DNA of 64,000 nt from Flammeovirgaceae bacterium UBA6059 (GTDB taxonomy: Bacteria; Bacteroidota; Bacteroidia; Cytophagales; Cyclobacteriaceae): the NCBI GenBank assembly GCA_002435755.1, contig DIYH01000040.1, forward strand, positions 62,001 to 126,000, written 5' to 3'. The translations under genes and the position numbers were made by a program. A model generated the notes under the pieces. The model was not told the origin of the DNA, searched no databases, and saw nothing but the letters and a program-made list of their open reading frames with translations. This document shows, piece by piece, positions 44,013-52,736 of the stretch. The stretch's first letter is position 1. Each line of letters starts with the position of its first letter.

Positions 44013-44695
44013 TGCTGAGAATTTATTCTATCAACGAAAGTGTCCAGTTGCCATGCCTCATTTAACTGGTAGGTACCTATTCTTGTTCGCACCAATTGGC
44101 TAAGGTGAGCACCTACTCCCAACTTTTGGCCAAAATCATGCGCAAGACTTCTGATGTATGTGCCTTTACTACATACAATCCTAACATCGACTTTGGGAAG
44201 TTCCACAGACATGATCTCAAAAACCTTGATCTCTACAGGCCGTGGTTCTAGAGTTACATTCTCTTTCCTTCGTGCCTTCTTATAGGAAGGGATACCATCT
44301 TTTTTGATGGCCGAGTAGATAGGGGGTGTCTGCATGAAAGCACCGGTGAGCTCTTTTGCTGCTTTAGTTATCATGGTATTAGTAACCTCACTAAAATCAA
44401 GCTCCGAGTCAAAGTCAGTTTCCAAATCAAATGATGGTGTTGTTTTGCCTATCGTGAATGTTGCTTGATACTCCTTTTCTTCGGCTTGATAGGATTCTAT
44501 CTGCTTGGTCATCTTTCCAGTACAGAGTATTAACAGCCCTGTGGCCAAAGGATCTAGTGTGCCAGCATGGCCGATCTTCTTTACCTTGAGAAGATGGCGT
44601 AGCTTTTTCACAACGTCAAAACTAGTCCAAGTCAGAGGTTTGTCAATCAGAATGGTAGCACCTGAAGTATATTCATCCCTGGAGAGTATTTCCAT
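44009..44695 (-). CDS. truB: tRNA pseudouridine-55 synthase
   Basis: 228 residues. It forms pseudouridine 55 in the T-loop of tRNAs. The catalytic Asp is in KIGHAGTLDPLATGLL near residue 47, and the substrate-binding Tyr and Lys lie in QTPPIYSAIKKDG and GTYIRSLAHDFG. The protein stops soon after the catalytic domain and lacks the PUA domain of the E. coli enzyme, which is normal for this phylum. It follows the DUF3098 gene by 21 nt and overlaps ribF by 4 nt. Confidence 0.96.
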   Translation of the reverse strand: MEILSRDEYTSGATILIDKPLTWTSFDVVKKLRHLLKVKKIGHAGTLDPLATGLLILCTGKMTKQIESYQAEEKEYQATFTIGKTTPSFDLETDFDSELDFSEVTNTMITKAAKELTGAFMQTPPIYSAIKKDGIPSYKKARRKENVTLEPRPVEIKVFEIMSVELPKVDVRIVCSKGTYIRSLAHDFGQKLGVGAHLSQLVRTRIGTYQLNEAWQLDTFVDRINSQQ

Positions 44696-44716
44696 GAAAG
44701 CTGCTCGCTTGACAGG

Positions 44717-44944
44717 TTAATCCTGCTGTCTTTTCGGCTTGTGGAATATGGCAAAAAACTCAATTACAAACCCTGCCATTACTACGATAGGCCCTAGTGT
44801 TAGACCTAGAAATCCGAAACCGTATGGCTCAGTGTCGAGCGACATGATCACGAAACCAATTAATAAGGTGGCTATCCCCGCAACCATGATCACATAGTTA
44901 GATTTCCCGAAGGCCAATTTGTCTTTATTACTCATTGTACTCAA
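44717..44944 (-). CDS. DUF3098 small membrane protein
   Basis: 75 residues with two membrane spans (about 17-35 and 44-66) joined by a short loop, DTEPYGFGFL, and a basic end, HKPKRQQD. The LAFGKSNYVIMVAGIATLL start is characteristic of DUF3098, a Bacteroidota family almost always next to ftsX; function unknown, but the neighbourhood suggests cell envelope growth or division. The start overlaps the ftsX stop by 4 nt. In many relatives uppP lies between this gene and truB; here only 21 nt separate them. Confidence 0.87.
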   Translation of the reverse strand: MSTMSNKDKLAFGKSNYVIMVAGIATLLIGFVIMSLDTEPYGFGFLGLTLGPIVVMAGFVIEFFAIFHKPKRQQD

Positions 44945-45837
44945 TATAGTTCGTCAAGAGACATTTTCAAATATTTGTTTACCGCTCGATAGGTGCTTAG
45001 GAAACCCACTAGCGCACCAGTTATCAGTAGAGCGAGCATCAGTGCAATTAAACGCTGATTATCTTGAAGCTGTTCCAAATCCCGGATATTTGCGTTAGCA
45101 GTAGATAACAATGCAAATAGGAGGGCTGAGGCGATCAAGCCTGCCAGTGAGCCGTACATGGCTGCCCTGGTCAAAAAAGGGCGTTGAATGAAGCTGGCCG
45201 TGGCACCTACGAGTTGCATACTGCGTATAAGAAAGCGCTGTGAGAAAAGCGCCAGTTTGATGGTGTTGTTGATCAGTATTACAACGGTCATTATCAATAC
45301 TGCCGCAAATCCTAACAAGATCAAGCTTAGCTTGGTCATATTTTGATTGATGCTCTCAATCAGCGATTCAGCATAAACTACCTCGTAGACACTTAATTCT
45401 TTTTCCAGATCTTCTTTGATAGAGGCCAATTTGTCGGAGCTATGGTAGTCCTGATCCACTTTGACTACATAAAGATCCCTAAGTGGGTTGTCCCCTAAAA
45501 AGGCGATAAAATCTTCACCCGTTTCCTCTACAAACTGTCTGGCAGCTTCTTCTTTGGATATAAAGGTGATGCCTGAGTTATCTTCAGAATTAAGAATATA
45601 ATCCTTGGTCGTTAGTGTCTTTTGAATTCTTGTACGGTCGTTATCAGAAACCTCGCGATTGAGATAGACCTGTAGTTCGATATTCTCCGTGATGATCTCC
45701 TTAAGCCTATTAGTATGGAGCAGGAGCAAGCCGAATACACCGATAACGAATAGAGCGAGTGTGATGCTGAAAATCACACTTAGAAAAGGGTAGCTACCCA
45801 GCTTTTTCTTCTTTTTATATTTCGTTTCAGCACTCAT
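44941..45837 (-). CDS. ftsX: Cell division protein FtsX
   Basis: 298 residues from the ATG at 45837 (MSAETKYKKKKKLGSY). The frame is open 14 codons earlier but that extension runs over the promoter box. Topology is typical: one N-terminal span (about 20-42), a periplasmic domain of about 120 residues, then three spans with RSMQLVGATASFIQRPFLTRA, the FtsX core. With FtsE it forms an ABC-type complex at the division site that activates peptidoglycan hydrolases. ftsE is not adjacent here. It heads the operon ftsX-DUF3098-truB-ribF. Confidence 0.92.
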   Translation of the reverse strand: MSAETKYKKKKKLGSYPFLSVIFSITLALFVIGVFGLLLLHTNRLKEIITENIELQVYLNREVSDNDRTRIQKTLTTKDYILNSEDNSGITFISKEEAARQFVEETGEDFIAFLGDNPLRDLYVVKVDQDYHSSDKLASIKEDLEKELSVYEVVYAESLIESINQNMTKLSLILLGFAAVLIMTVVILINNTIKLALFSQRFLIRSMQLVGATASFIQRPFLTRAAMYGSLAGLIASALLFALLSTANANIRDLEQLQDNQRLIALMLALLITGALVGFLSTYRAVNKYLKMSLDELY

Positions 45838-45851
45838 AAAATGGATAACGG

Positions 45852-45859
45852 CAAAACTA
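45852..45859 (-). promoter_or_regulatory. -7 box for the ftsX operon
   Basis: Minus-strand TAGTTTTG is an exact TAnnTTTG match between the upstream terminator and the ftsX start at 45837. It implies a leader of under 10 nt. No good -33 element was found. Confidence 0.35.
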
Positions 45860-45878
45860 GCTAAAAAAATACCGGGCA

Positions 45879-45908
45879 TAAAAAAGGCGTTTAATCAAAA
45901 CGCCTTTT
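45879..45908 (-). terminator. Terminator overlapping the stop codon of the anti-sigma-like gene
   Basis: AAAAGGCGTTT (45882-45892) is perfectly complementary to AAACGCCTTTT (45898-45908), an 11-bp stem with a 5-nt loop that contains the stop codon (45895-45897). On the minus strand a T-run follows. It ends the sigma/anti-sigma transcript before ftsX. Confidence 0.88.
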
Positions 45909-46800
45909 CTTCTTTAAGTATTTCTAACTCTTGTATGAGTGCTTTGTCGCCTATCGGGATCAGCGGGCGTACCCCCTTGACGGGGTTCTTCAATTGATAG
46001 AACTTGCCCTCGTAGGCTAAATATGTGACCCTTCCGGATTTCCCATGTACTTCGATGATCTCATAAGGTATGCCTTTGAAATCACCATATAAGTAGAGCT
46101 TGTTGCTATGGTACTTATAATGGAAAGGATATTTCTTATCTTGTACGTTTTCAATTTCTGTAGCCTTGGTACTCAGCTTGTTGATCCTGTCGGGATTGCT
46201 GTCAAGCTCTGGAGACGCTATTTCTTCTTCCTCGAAAAGTTCAGTAACAGCCGGAGGAGTCACTTCAGGCGCCTCCAATTCTGAAATCACCTTTTCAGTT
46301 GATAAACCTTCCTTCACTTCAATCAAAGGTATGGCTTCAGTAGAGGCTGTTAAAGGAAGGCTTTGGATGCCCTTCAATTCAAACCGGACTATTTCGTCGG
46401 GACCTTGAGAAGGAGAAGTACTGCTTAAGTCTATGAGCGTATTTTTTGAAGAGATGAAGTCGAGGCTCTCAATATCAGCGTCAGAAGGAGATGTTACATA
46501 CAAGTAAGCTCCAACACTGATGACCGAAGCTGTGAGGGCTGCACCACCATACTTAAGTAGAGCAGAAGCTGTGAGCCCACCAATCAATACAGGTTCAATA
46601 GGTACGGCATCTAGTCTCATTTTGAGTTCTGTCTTCCTTACCGCCTGCAATTGATCAATCAGCTCTTGCTGAAACTTATAGTCAGACGTAAGTGCTGGGT
46701 CTCCCTGAAGCTTGTTGAAGGCCTCTGATGCTTGCTCATCACTCAGCCTTCCTGCTATTAGGTCGTCGATCAATGTCTCTTTGTTGAAATTGCTTTCCAT
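45895..46800 (-). CDS. Probable anti-sigma factor, membrane protein
   Basis: 301 residues. The N-terminal about 70 residues are helical and acidic (LIDDLIAGRLSDEQASEAFN), the layout of a sigma-binding domain. A hydrophobic segment follows at about 72-103, then a Ser/Pro/Glu-rich spacer, and a C-terminal beta-rich domain (FHYKYHSNKLYLYGDF, IEVHGKSGRVTYLAYEGKFY) that would face the periplasm. It starts 3 nt after the ECF sigma gene, the usual place for its antagonist. No known anti-sigma domain is certain; the role comes from layout and position. The stop codon lies inside the terminator loop. Confidence 0.75.
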   Translation of the reverse strand: MESNFNKETLIDDLIAGRLSDEQASEAFNKLQGDPALTSDYKFQQELIDQLQAVRKTELKMRLDAVPIEPVLIGGLTASALLKYGGAALTASVISVGAYLYVTSPSDADIESLDFISSKNTLIDLSSTSPSQGPDEIVRFELKGIQSLPLTASTEAIPLIEVKEGLSTEKVISELEAPEVTPPAVTELFEEEEIASPELDSNPDRINKLSTKATEIENVQDKKYPFHYKYHSNKLYLYGDFKGIPYEIIEVHGKSGRVTYLAYEGKFYQLKNPVKGVRPLIPIGDKALIQELEILKEEKAF

Positions 46801-46803
46801 AGA

Positions 46804-47346
46804 CTAATCAAGAAAATCACTGGCAGAATATTGACTTTTTACTAAACTGTCCAGCTTCTTTTTACACTTATACTTTTTCGTTTTTGCAGTATCAGTATTC
46901 GCAAAGCCGAGTTTCTCAGCAATGTCAGTCATAGACATTCCGTCGAAATAGTAATAAGTGAGAATCTTCCTGCACGTATCGCCGAGTGAATTGATACACT
47001 CATTGATAATCCTTATCCTCTCATTTTTCTCATGCTCCGGATGACTGCCCTCGTCCTTCATTTCCTCATCAGAAAACCGGCCCTTACGGTCCAACTCCTT
47101 TCTCCAGAGATTGAGACAAATACTATAAATGAAGGTGCTGATCTTAGAGGTAAGGACAAGTTTGCCACTGATCGCTTTTTGCCAGAAAGCCAACAACGCC
47201 TCCTGGTATATGTCCTTTGCCTCGTCTTCTGTTCCGTTGTTCGACAATACGATACGAGTCATCATCCGGTAGTACTTCTTATAGAGGTAGTCCAGCGTTT
47301 TCTCGTCCCCTTTGCTGATTCGGGTCAGAATCTCACTATCCTTCAT
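46804..47346 (-). CDS. ECF-type RNA polymerase sigma factor
   Basis: 180 residues. Region 2 (residues about 15-85) holds DYLYKKYYRMMTRIV, EDEAKDIYQEALLAFWQK and a -10-binding helix near ISTFIYSICLNLW. Region 4 (about 120-175) holds CINSLGDTCRKILTYYYFDGMSMTDIAEKLGF with the helix-turn-helix. It directs RNA polymerase to a small set of promoters, probably when the membrane protein encoded 3 nt downstream releases it. In P. gingivalis the ECF factor SigP acts with PorX; whether this one plays that part cannot be told from the sequence. Confidence 0.92.
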   Translation of the reverse strand: MKDSEILTRISKGDEKTLDYLYKKYYRMMTRIVLSNNGTEDEAKDIYQEALLAFWQKAISGKLVLTSKISTFIYSICLNLWRKELDRKGRFSDEEMKDEGSHPEHEKNERIRIINECINSLGDTCRKILTYYYFDGMSMTDIAEKLGFANTDTAKTKKYKCKKKLDSLVKSQYSASDFLD

Positions 47347-47456
47347 TCAAAAAAAGCCGTCGCTTTTGGTTTAATACACAATATATCAAAATAGTAACCG
47401 CAAAGAGGACTATTTCATTATTAATATAACTAATTCAAGAAAAAATTTGATAATAA

Positions 47457-48128
47457 TTATTTGTAAAGAATTTCAATAACCTGGTCTTCGGCTATCGCAA
47501 ATACTCTGTCTTTACGTTGGATATCTATACGAGAAGCACCTGTAAAACGTCCAAATGCGGGCATAAGCGCATGTTGCTCACCAAAGAAAAAGCAAGGTAG
47601 GCTCAGCCCCTGACGAGCTCGTCCCCTTAACTTAACGGCCGGGTGAATATGACCTGAGAAGTTATACAAGTCAGTGTCTTCTATTCGCTCATGCGAGAAT
47701 AAAAACGGACCTGACTGATAAGTAGCTTCCACGATGAGACCACTTCTCTTATAATCGATTGAGCTGAGTATATCGTGATTGCCAATGACCAGTCGTGCTT
47801 CAATATGTTCATAATTAATAAGCCAATCAGAAAAAAGCGGCCACTCCAGGTTCCAGTCGCTGTGAAAAAGGTCACCCAGAAAAATCAATCTTTTGGGCTG
47901 AAGTTCCTCGATCAGGGCATCCAGTATAAAGAGCTCTGTGATATGCAGTTTGCCAGGTACGGGTATACCCGCTTTTCTAAAATGTCCTGCTTTGCCCATG
48001 TGTACGTCGCTAACGACCAGTGTACTTTCTTCCTTCCAATGAAGCACCTTTTCTGGTAAGAGGATGAAAGTATGATTTAACAGCCCGATCTGACGCGATC
48101 CGTGAGATTGACTTACTGATTTAGTCAC
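47457..48128 (-). CDS. pdeM: Ligase-associated DNA damage response endonuclease PdeM
   Basis: 223 residues, starting at a GTG that overlaps the DUF2147 stop by 8 nt. It is a calcineurin-type metallophosphoesterase: VVSDVHMGKAGHFR (Asp-x-His), IFLGDLFHSDWN (Gly-Asp), VIGNHDI (Gly-Asn-His-Asp) and FSGHIHPAV (Gly-His-x-His) supply the two-metal site. This is the PdeM member of the ligase-associated repair set found with a DNA ligase, an Lhr-like helicase and an MBL-fold exonuclease, all encoded just upstream here. It probably trims damaged DNA ends. Confidence 0.92.
   Translation of the reverse strand: MTKSVSQSHGSRQIGLLNHTFILLPEKVLHWKEESTLVVSDVHMGKAGHFRKAGIPVPGKLHITELFILDALIEELQPKRLIFLGDLFHSDWNLEWPLFSDWLINYEHIEARLVIGNHDILSSIDYKRSGLIVEATYQSGPFLFSHERIEDTDLYNFSGHIHPAVKLRGRARQGLSLPCFFFGEQHALMPAFGRFTGASRIDIQRKDRVFAIAEDQVIEILYK
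47491..47500 (+). repeat. GCTATCGCAA decamer, copy 4
   Basis: Exact decamer inside pdeM, encoding Phe-Ala-Ile-Ala on the minus strand (TTT GCG ATA GCC). Confidence 0.6.
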
Positions 48129-48546
48129 TGTAAGGTAACCAGGTCTGTGTGCGATAAAGAAAATAGAGATAGCCTCTTACTTTGAGTTTACCTTCCTCAA
48201 GCCAAAGTTTACATTTATAGATCTTGCCATTTTCAGGGTCAAGGATCTCCCCACCAATGAACTCGTCTCCTTTAGCTTTCATATCAGAGATGATTTCCAG
48301 ACCAATAACCTTTTTTCCTTGTCTATGATCAGTGCACTCTTCGCATACAGGATCAGGATCTTCGCCGGGTTCTCTAAACAGTTGAATGATCTTACCGTAG
48401 ACCTTCCCATCTTTTTCGAAAACCTCTACGATAGACCTGGCTTTACCTGATTCATCGTCTATTGTTTTCCACTTACCTGTAATGGACTGGGCGTGGATAC
48501 CAGTACTTAGTAATAAAAAGAAAGCTAAGAGAATAGTTGATTTCAT
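48121..48546 (-). CDS. DUF2147 exported protein
   Basis: 141 residues. A signal peptide covers residues 1-19 (STGIHAQ). The mature protein has the DUF2147 pattern SITGKWKTIDDESGKARSIV, GKVYGKIIQLF, PVCEECTDHRQGKKVIGLEI, GGEILDPENGKIYKCKLWL and GYLYFLYRTQTW, a small beta-barrel-like domain of unknown function. The two pairs of Cys may form disulfides. It interrupts the repair operon, lying between the helicase and pdeM genes (27 nt after the former, overlapping the latter by 8 nt). A repair role is not supported, because it is exported. Confidence 0.9.
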   Translation of the reverse strand: MKSTILLAFFLLLSTGIHAQSITGKWKTIDDESGKARSIVEVFEKDGKVYGKIIQLFREPGEDPDPVCEECTDHRQGKKVIGLEIISDMKAKGDEFIGGEILDPENGKIYKCKLWLEEGKLKVRGYLYFLYRTQTWLPYSD

Positions 48547-48573
48547 AGGCTATTGATCTGGGTTCAAAACTAG

Positions 48574-51042
48574 CTATGCACGTGCATATTTGTCGAGCTG
48601 TATGCGCATTTTCGCCACTCTATCAACTAGTTTTTCCGTACTTAGTTTGCCTCGTAGGCCATCGACCATTATCGGAAAGGCAAATGGAGTTGGTTGAGGA
48701 GGAAATTTCAATTCGATCTTTTGGTGATTGATTTGGGTCATCGTCTGGTGTAAGCGCTCTTTATCGATATGCAAGTCAGTAACTTCATCAAAAGACTGTT
48801 TGATGAGTAAGTTGTCCGGATCATAATCAGAGAACACATTGAAAAGCAGCCCTGAGTTAGTCTGGAGGTGCTTATTGTTGTACTGATGTCCGGGAAGACC
48901 TTGGTAAACAAGACCTGAGATGGTCGCAATGTCACGAAATCTCCGTCTTGCGAGTTCAGATTTGTTGATAGCATATTGAAGTTCATCCTCGAGGTTATCT
49001 ACCGTAAAAAGGTCTTGTTCCAGGGCATCCTCGAGTGGTATGTCGTCCTCAGATAGTAGTTCGAACCCATAGTCATTCATGGCAATAGAAAAGCTGAGTG
49101 GTTGCATTTGTCCAATGCGGTAAGCAATAAGTCCGGCCAATACCTCATGCACGAACCTACCGGCAAATGGATACATGAAAAGATGGCAACCAAAACGTGT
49201 TTTTACTTTTTCGATCAGGAAACTATCATTATTCGGAATAAGCGACCACTTCTCCTGTAGAGATAGTATATCTCGTATCGTAACCATCTCGATATCCTTA
49301 TACACACCCTTTGAGGCCTCTTGAAGTTTTTCCTTGATCAGGTGGGAGAGGAGAGAAGATAAAGGCATTCTCCCACCCCCCCATGCAGGAACTTTGCCTT
49401 TTTTAGTTTTTGCTTTTCGGACCAGAACTGTCATATCCTTGATCATAACAAATTCAAGATTGCGTCCGCCAAACCAAAAAACATCTCCGGGATTAAGACG
49501 CGCGACAAAAGTCTCTTCAATAGTGCCGATAAGGCCTCCACTCATATACTTAACTTTCAGAACAGCATCTCCCACGATAGTGCCTATTGAAAGCCGGTGA
49601 CGCATGGCGGCTTTTCTGCTCACAATCCTAAAAACACCGTTCTGTTCGTAGACCTTAGCGAACTCATCGTACTGTCCAAGACTGTCACCACCCTGGGTAA
49701 TGAAGCGGATGGCCCAGTCCCAATCATTATCGTTGAGATTGCGGTAGCAATAAGTAGACAATATCTCTTGTTTTGTTGTACCCTCTCTAAACCCATCTCC
49801 GGTAGCCAAAGTGACCAGGTACTGTACGAGTACATCTACTGACTTTTCAAGTGGCTTGCGCTGCTCAAAGTAACCTTGGTCGAGTGCCAGTCTTAACGCG
49901 GCAGCTTCAACCAACTCAAGAGAATGGGTTGGTACAAAGTAGATTTTACTAACAGCTCCCGGCTGGTGACCACTTCTTCCAGCCCGCTGTAGGAACCTTG
50001 CGATACCCTTAGGGCCGCCTACCTGGATGACTGTATCAACTGGTCTAAAATCTACACCCAGATCGAGGCTTGAAGTGCAGACTACAAGCTTGAGTTTGCC
50101 TTCGTGCAAGGCGTCTTCCACCCATCCACGGACGTTGTTATCAATAGAGCCATGATGCATTGCCATAATTCCCGAGAGCTCAGGAGCGTGATTCAGTATC
50201 TGCTGGTACCATATCTCAGTTTGCGAGCGGGTATTAGTAAACAATAGTGTTGTCCTGGACTTAGCGATGATTGGTAGTATCGCGGGCAACATATTGATGC
50301 CAAGATGACCACCCCATGGGAAGGTCTCTACTTCTTCTGGGAGGACGGATTCTATGACTATTTCCTTATCAATCTCAGCTCTTATTGTAGTTTCTAATCC
50401 CTGATAGTCTGGCCCCAGCAGGACTTGCTTTGCCTGATCGAGGTTTCCTATGGTAGCTGATACTCCCCAGGTTTTTAGTGGTGATAGGGTGACACCACGG
50501 AGTTTACAAAGTGCTAGCTCCACTTGTACGCCACGTTTGTTGCCGATGAGTTCGTGCCATTCGTCGACTATAACTGTCCTGAGATGCTTAAAATAATTGG
50601 CGGCATCTTGATTGGACAGAAGCAAATGCATACTCTCAGGTGTCGTGATCAAACAGTCCGGAGCATTGCGCTTCTGCTTTTGTCGCTCTGAGGTATCCGT
50701 ATCACCTGTTCGAATGGCTATGGTCCAAGGAATATCCAGGTCATTGGCCATTTCCTGCATGGCCATTTGTATGTCTCTGGCTAAGGCCCTTAATGGAGTG
50801 ATCCAAATTACCTTTAGTCCGTCCTTTTTTGGATTATGGTAGCTATCTGGGTAGCGCTGAATGTGCTCTAGAAGACAAGGCAACCAAAGGGCGTAGGTTT
50901 TACCACTTCCGGTAGGTGCATTGAGTAGACCAGAGTAGCCTCGTAAATAGTGATCCCAGCAAGATTTTTGGAAATCAAATGGTCGCCAATTGCGGTTGGT
51001 AAACCAATTGATTCCTTTGTTGATGAGCTCACTGTTCTCCAT
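48574..51042 (-). CDS. Ligase-associated Lhr-like DEXH helicase
   Basis: 822 residues. RecA-like domain 1 has Walker A NAPTGSGKTYALWLP near residue 41 and the DEVH-type box TVIVDEWHELIGNKR near residue 165. Domain 2 has LVVCTSSLDLGVDF and IARFLQRAGRSGHQPG (motif VI). After about residue 560 come winged-helix and Lhr-core domains. It unwinds DNA 3' to 5', probably at nicks or overhangs processed by the partner nuclease and ligase. It overlaps the ligase gene by 14 nt. A C-rich run near 49372 is inside the coding frame and does not break it. Confidence 0.95.
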   Translation of the reverse strand: MENSELINKGINWFTNRNWRPFDFQKSCWDHYLRGYSGLLNAPTGSGKTYALWLPCLLEHIQRYPDSYHNPKKDGLKVIWITPLRALARDIQMAMQEMANDLDIPWTIAIRTGDTDTSERQKQKRNAPDCLITTPESMHLLLSNQDAANYFKHLRTVIVDEWHELIGNKRGVQVELALCKLRGVTLSPLKTWGVSATIGNLDQAKQVLLGPDYQGLETTIRAEIDKEIVIESVLPEEVETFPWGGHLGINMLPAILPIIAKSRTTLLFTNTRSQTEIWYQQILNHAPELSGIMAMHHGSIDNNVRGWVEDALHEGKLKLVVCTSSLDLGVDFRPVDTVIQVGGPKGIARFLQRAGRSGHQPGAVSKIYFVPTHSLELVEAAALRLALDQGYFEQRKPLEKSVDVLVQYLVTLATGDGFREGTTKQEILSTYCYRNLNDNDWDWAIRFITQGGDSLGQYDEFAKVYEQNGVFRIVSRKAAMRHRLSIGTIVGDAVLKVKYMSGGLIGTIEETFVARLNPGDVFWFGGRNLEFVMIKDMTVLVRKAKTKKGKVPAWGGGRMPLSSLLSHLIKEKLQEASKGVYKDIEMVTIRDILSLQEKWSLIPNNDSFLIEKVKTRFGCHLFMYPFAGRFVHEVLAGLIAYRIGQMQPLSFSIAMNDYGFELLSEDDIPLEDALEQDLFTVDNLEDELQYAINKSELARRRFRDIATISGLVYQGLPGHQYNNKHLQTNSGLLFNVFSDYDPDNLLIKQSFDEVTDLHIDKERLHQTMTQINHQKIELKFPPQPTPFAFPIMVDGLRGKLSTEKLVDRVAKMRIQLDKYARA

Positions 51043-52624
51043 ATTGCGTAAGGAGGTCTTTCAGGTCGGTCAGTGAATTGGCTTCCTCCGCTTTTTTGTC
51101 TTTTCTCCAACGGTGAATTCTGGGAAACCGTACTGCAACGCCAGATTTGTGTCGTGTTGAAAGCTGTATTCCCTCAAAGGCTACTTCGAAAACCAATTCC
51201 GGGGTAACTGTCCTGACCGGTCCAAACTTCTCCCTGGTATTGTTTCTGACGAATCTACTGACTTCTGTTAATTCCTTGTCAGTCAAACCAGAATAAGCTT
51301 TGGCAAAAGGGACGAGCTCTCCCTCGTTCCAAACGGCAAGTGTATAATCTGAATATAGATCAGCTCGCTTACCATGACCTTTTTGTGCATAGACCATCAC
51401 AGCATCAATGGTCATAGGATCTATTTTCCACTTCCACCAATCACCTTTTTTCCTTCCTGATTGATAGGGCGAGCTCTTCCGTTTTAGCATAAAGCCTTCC
51501 GCCATCTTTGATCTTGATCCCTCTTGCAGCTTGTCCAGTGCTGCCCAGTCCTCAGCTCGTACCTCTTCCGAAAGTTGTAGTATTGTGCTACCCACTTCTT
51601 CTACCAAACCTTTGAGTATATTCCTCCTCTCACTTAAGGGGACCCGTCTCAAATCCTTTCCATCAAACTCCAGTAGGTCATAAGCACGGATTGAAGCAGG
51701 AACATCATTCAGAATACGTTTTGTTAGGTTTTTGCGGCCAATTCGTTTTTGAAGAAGTGCAAAGGGTAGAGGCTTTCCATCCTTTACGGGCAGCAACTCT
51801 CCATCAATGACAGTACCTGACGGCATGGAAAAGGCCAGTGGCTCAAATTCAGGGAATTTGTCTGTGATCAGCTCTTCGCCTCTGGACCATAGTGCTAGCC
51901 GACCTTCCCTCACTATGAGTTGAGAGCGAATGCCATCCCATTTCCATTCAACTTGCCAATCTTGCAGCATACCAAGGTCCTGTGGAGACCCTTCGAGGGC
52001 ATAGGCCAGATAAAACGGATAAGGTTTTGAGAGATCTTCATCTTGATTTGTACTCATCAACAGCTCTCGGAAGGTAGTAGTATCCGGTGACCAGTTGCCC
52101 ATAGTTCGATGAGCAAGAGTGGCAGGGTCTACTTCCAGATACTGACCAAGTGCTTTCAAAACGAGTGTCTTAGATACTCCAACTCTAAACCCACCTGTCA
52201 TTAACTTTAGAAAAACGAAGCGCTCCGGCTTAGTCATTGCATCAAGTGCTTCACTTATTTTCTTTTTCTTATCAGCCTCTTCAAGGGGCCGAGTACTTAC
52301 CAGAAAATCTATCCAGTAGCTTAGAGACTGCTCTACAGGTCGGCTGGCGCTTGGAAGAACTAAGTTCAGAGTCTCGGCTAAGTCTCCTACAACGCTATAG
52401 GACTCTTCAAACAGCCATGGTTCTAGGCCGGTAATGCCCAAGACGATTTCCCTCAGCTGCCTAGTATTAATAATGCTTTTGGGACGCTTATGTGAAAACA
52501 GTGCAAGCGCCCAGAGTTTATCTTGATCCGACGATTTGGAGAAATACTTCCGAAAGAGTTCTACTTTCTTATTGGTAGAGGAGGTATTCTCCAAATCGAG
52601 GAATAGTTGGGCAAATTCCTTCAT
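51029..52624 (-). CDS. ATP-dependent DNA ligase (repair type)
   Basis: 531 residues. The N-terminal about 210 residues are the helical DNA-binding domain (PERFVFLKLMTGGFRVGVSK). The adenylation domain starts at about 220 with motif I EWKWDGIRSQL (nucleophile Lys228), and continues with SRGEELITDKFPE and GTVIDGELLP. The OB domain ends the protein with PELVFEVAFEGIQLSTRHKSGVAVRFPRI spread over about 30 residues. It seals DNA breaks using ATP, next to the cell's main NAD-dependent ligase. It heads a tight unit with the helicase (14-nt overlap). Confidence 0.96.
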   Translation of the reverse strand: MKEFAQLFLDLENTSSTNKKVELFRKYFSKSSDQDKLWALALFSHKRPKSIINTRQLREIVLGITGLEPWLFEESYSVVGDLAETLNLVLPSASRPVEQSLSYWIDFLVSTRPLEEADKKKKISEALDAMTKPERFVFLKLMTGGFRVGVSKTLVLKALGQYLEVDPATLAHRTMGNWSPDTTTFRELLMSTNQDEDLSKPYPFYLAYALEGSPQDLGMLQDWQVEWKWDGIRSQLIVREGRLALWSRGEELITDKFPEFEPLAFSMPSGTVIDGELLPVKDGKPLPFALLQKRIGRKNLTKRILNDVPASIRAYDLLEFDGKDLRRVPLSERRNILKGLVEEVGSTILQLSEEVRAEDWAALDKLQEGSRSKMAEGFMLKRKSSPYQSGRKKGDWWKWKIDPMTIDAVMVYAQKGHGKRADLYSDYTLAVWNEGELVPFAKAYSGLTDKELTEVSRFVRNNTREKFGPVRTVTPELVFEVAFEGIQLSTRHKSGVAVRFPRIHRWRKDKKAEEANSLTDLKDLLTQYGEQ

Positions 52625-52687
52625 TGTTAATAGAAACCGCTTCGTTCACCCATTGTTATATTACCATACTCTTACAAGTATGGAAAC

Positions 52688-52711
52688 AAAAAAGCCCCAA
52701 GGTGGGGCTTT
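52688..52711 (-). terminator. Terminator of the pyrophosphatase gene
   Basis: AAAGCCCC (52691-52698) pairs with GGGGCTTT (52704-52711), loop of 5 nt, followed on the minus strand by a T-run. It separates hppA from the ligase gene. Confidence 0.9.
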
Positions 52712-52736
52712 AAGTATCTAATATCTTGTCGGTCTC

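Noticed and set aside
49370..49386. C-rich run in the helicase gene as a possible phase-variation switch
   Set aside because: It is interrupted by other bases (CTCCCACCCCCCC) and the frame is intact across it; no second frame is primed to take over.
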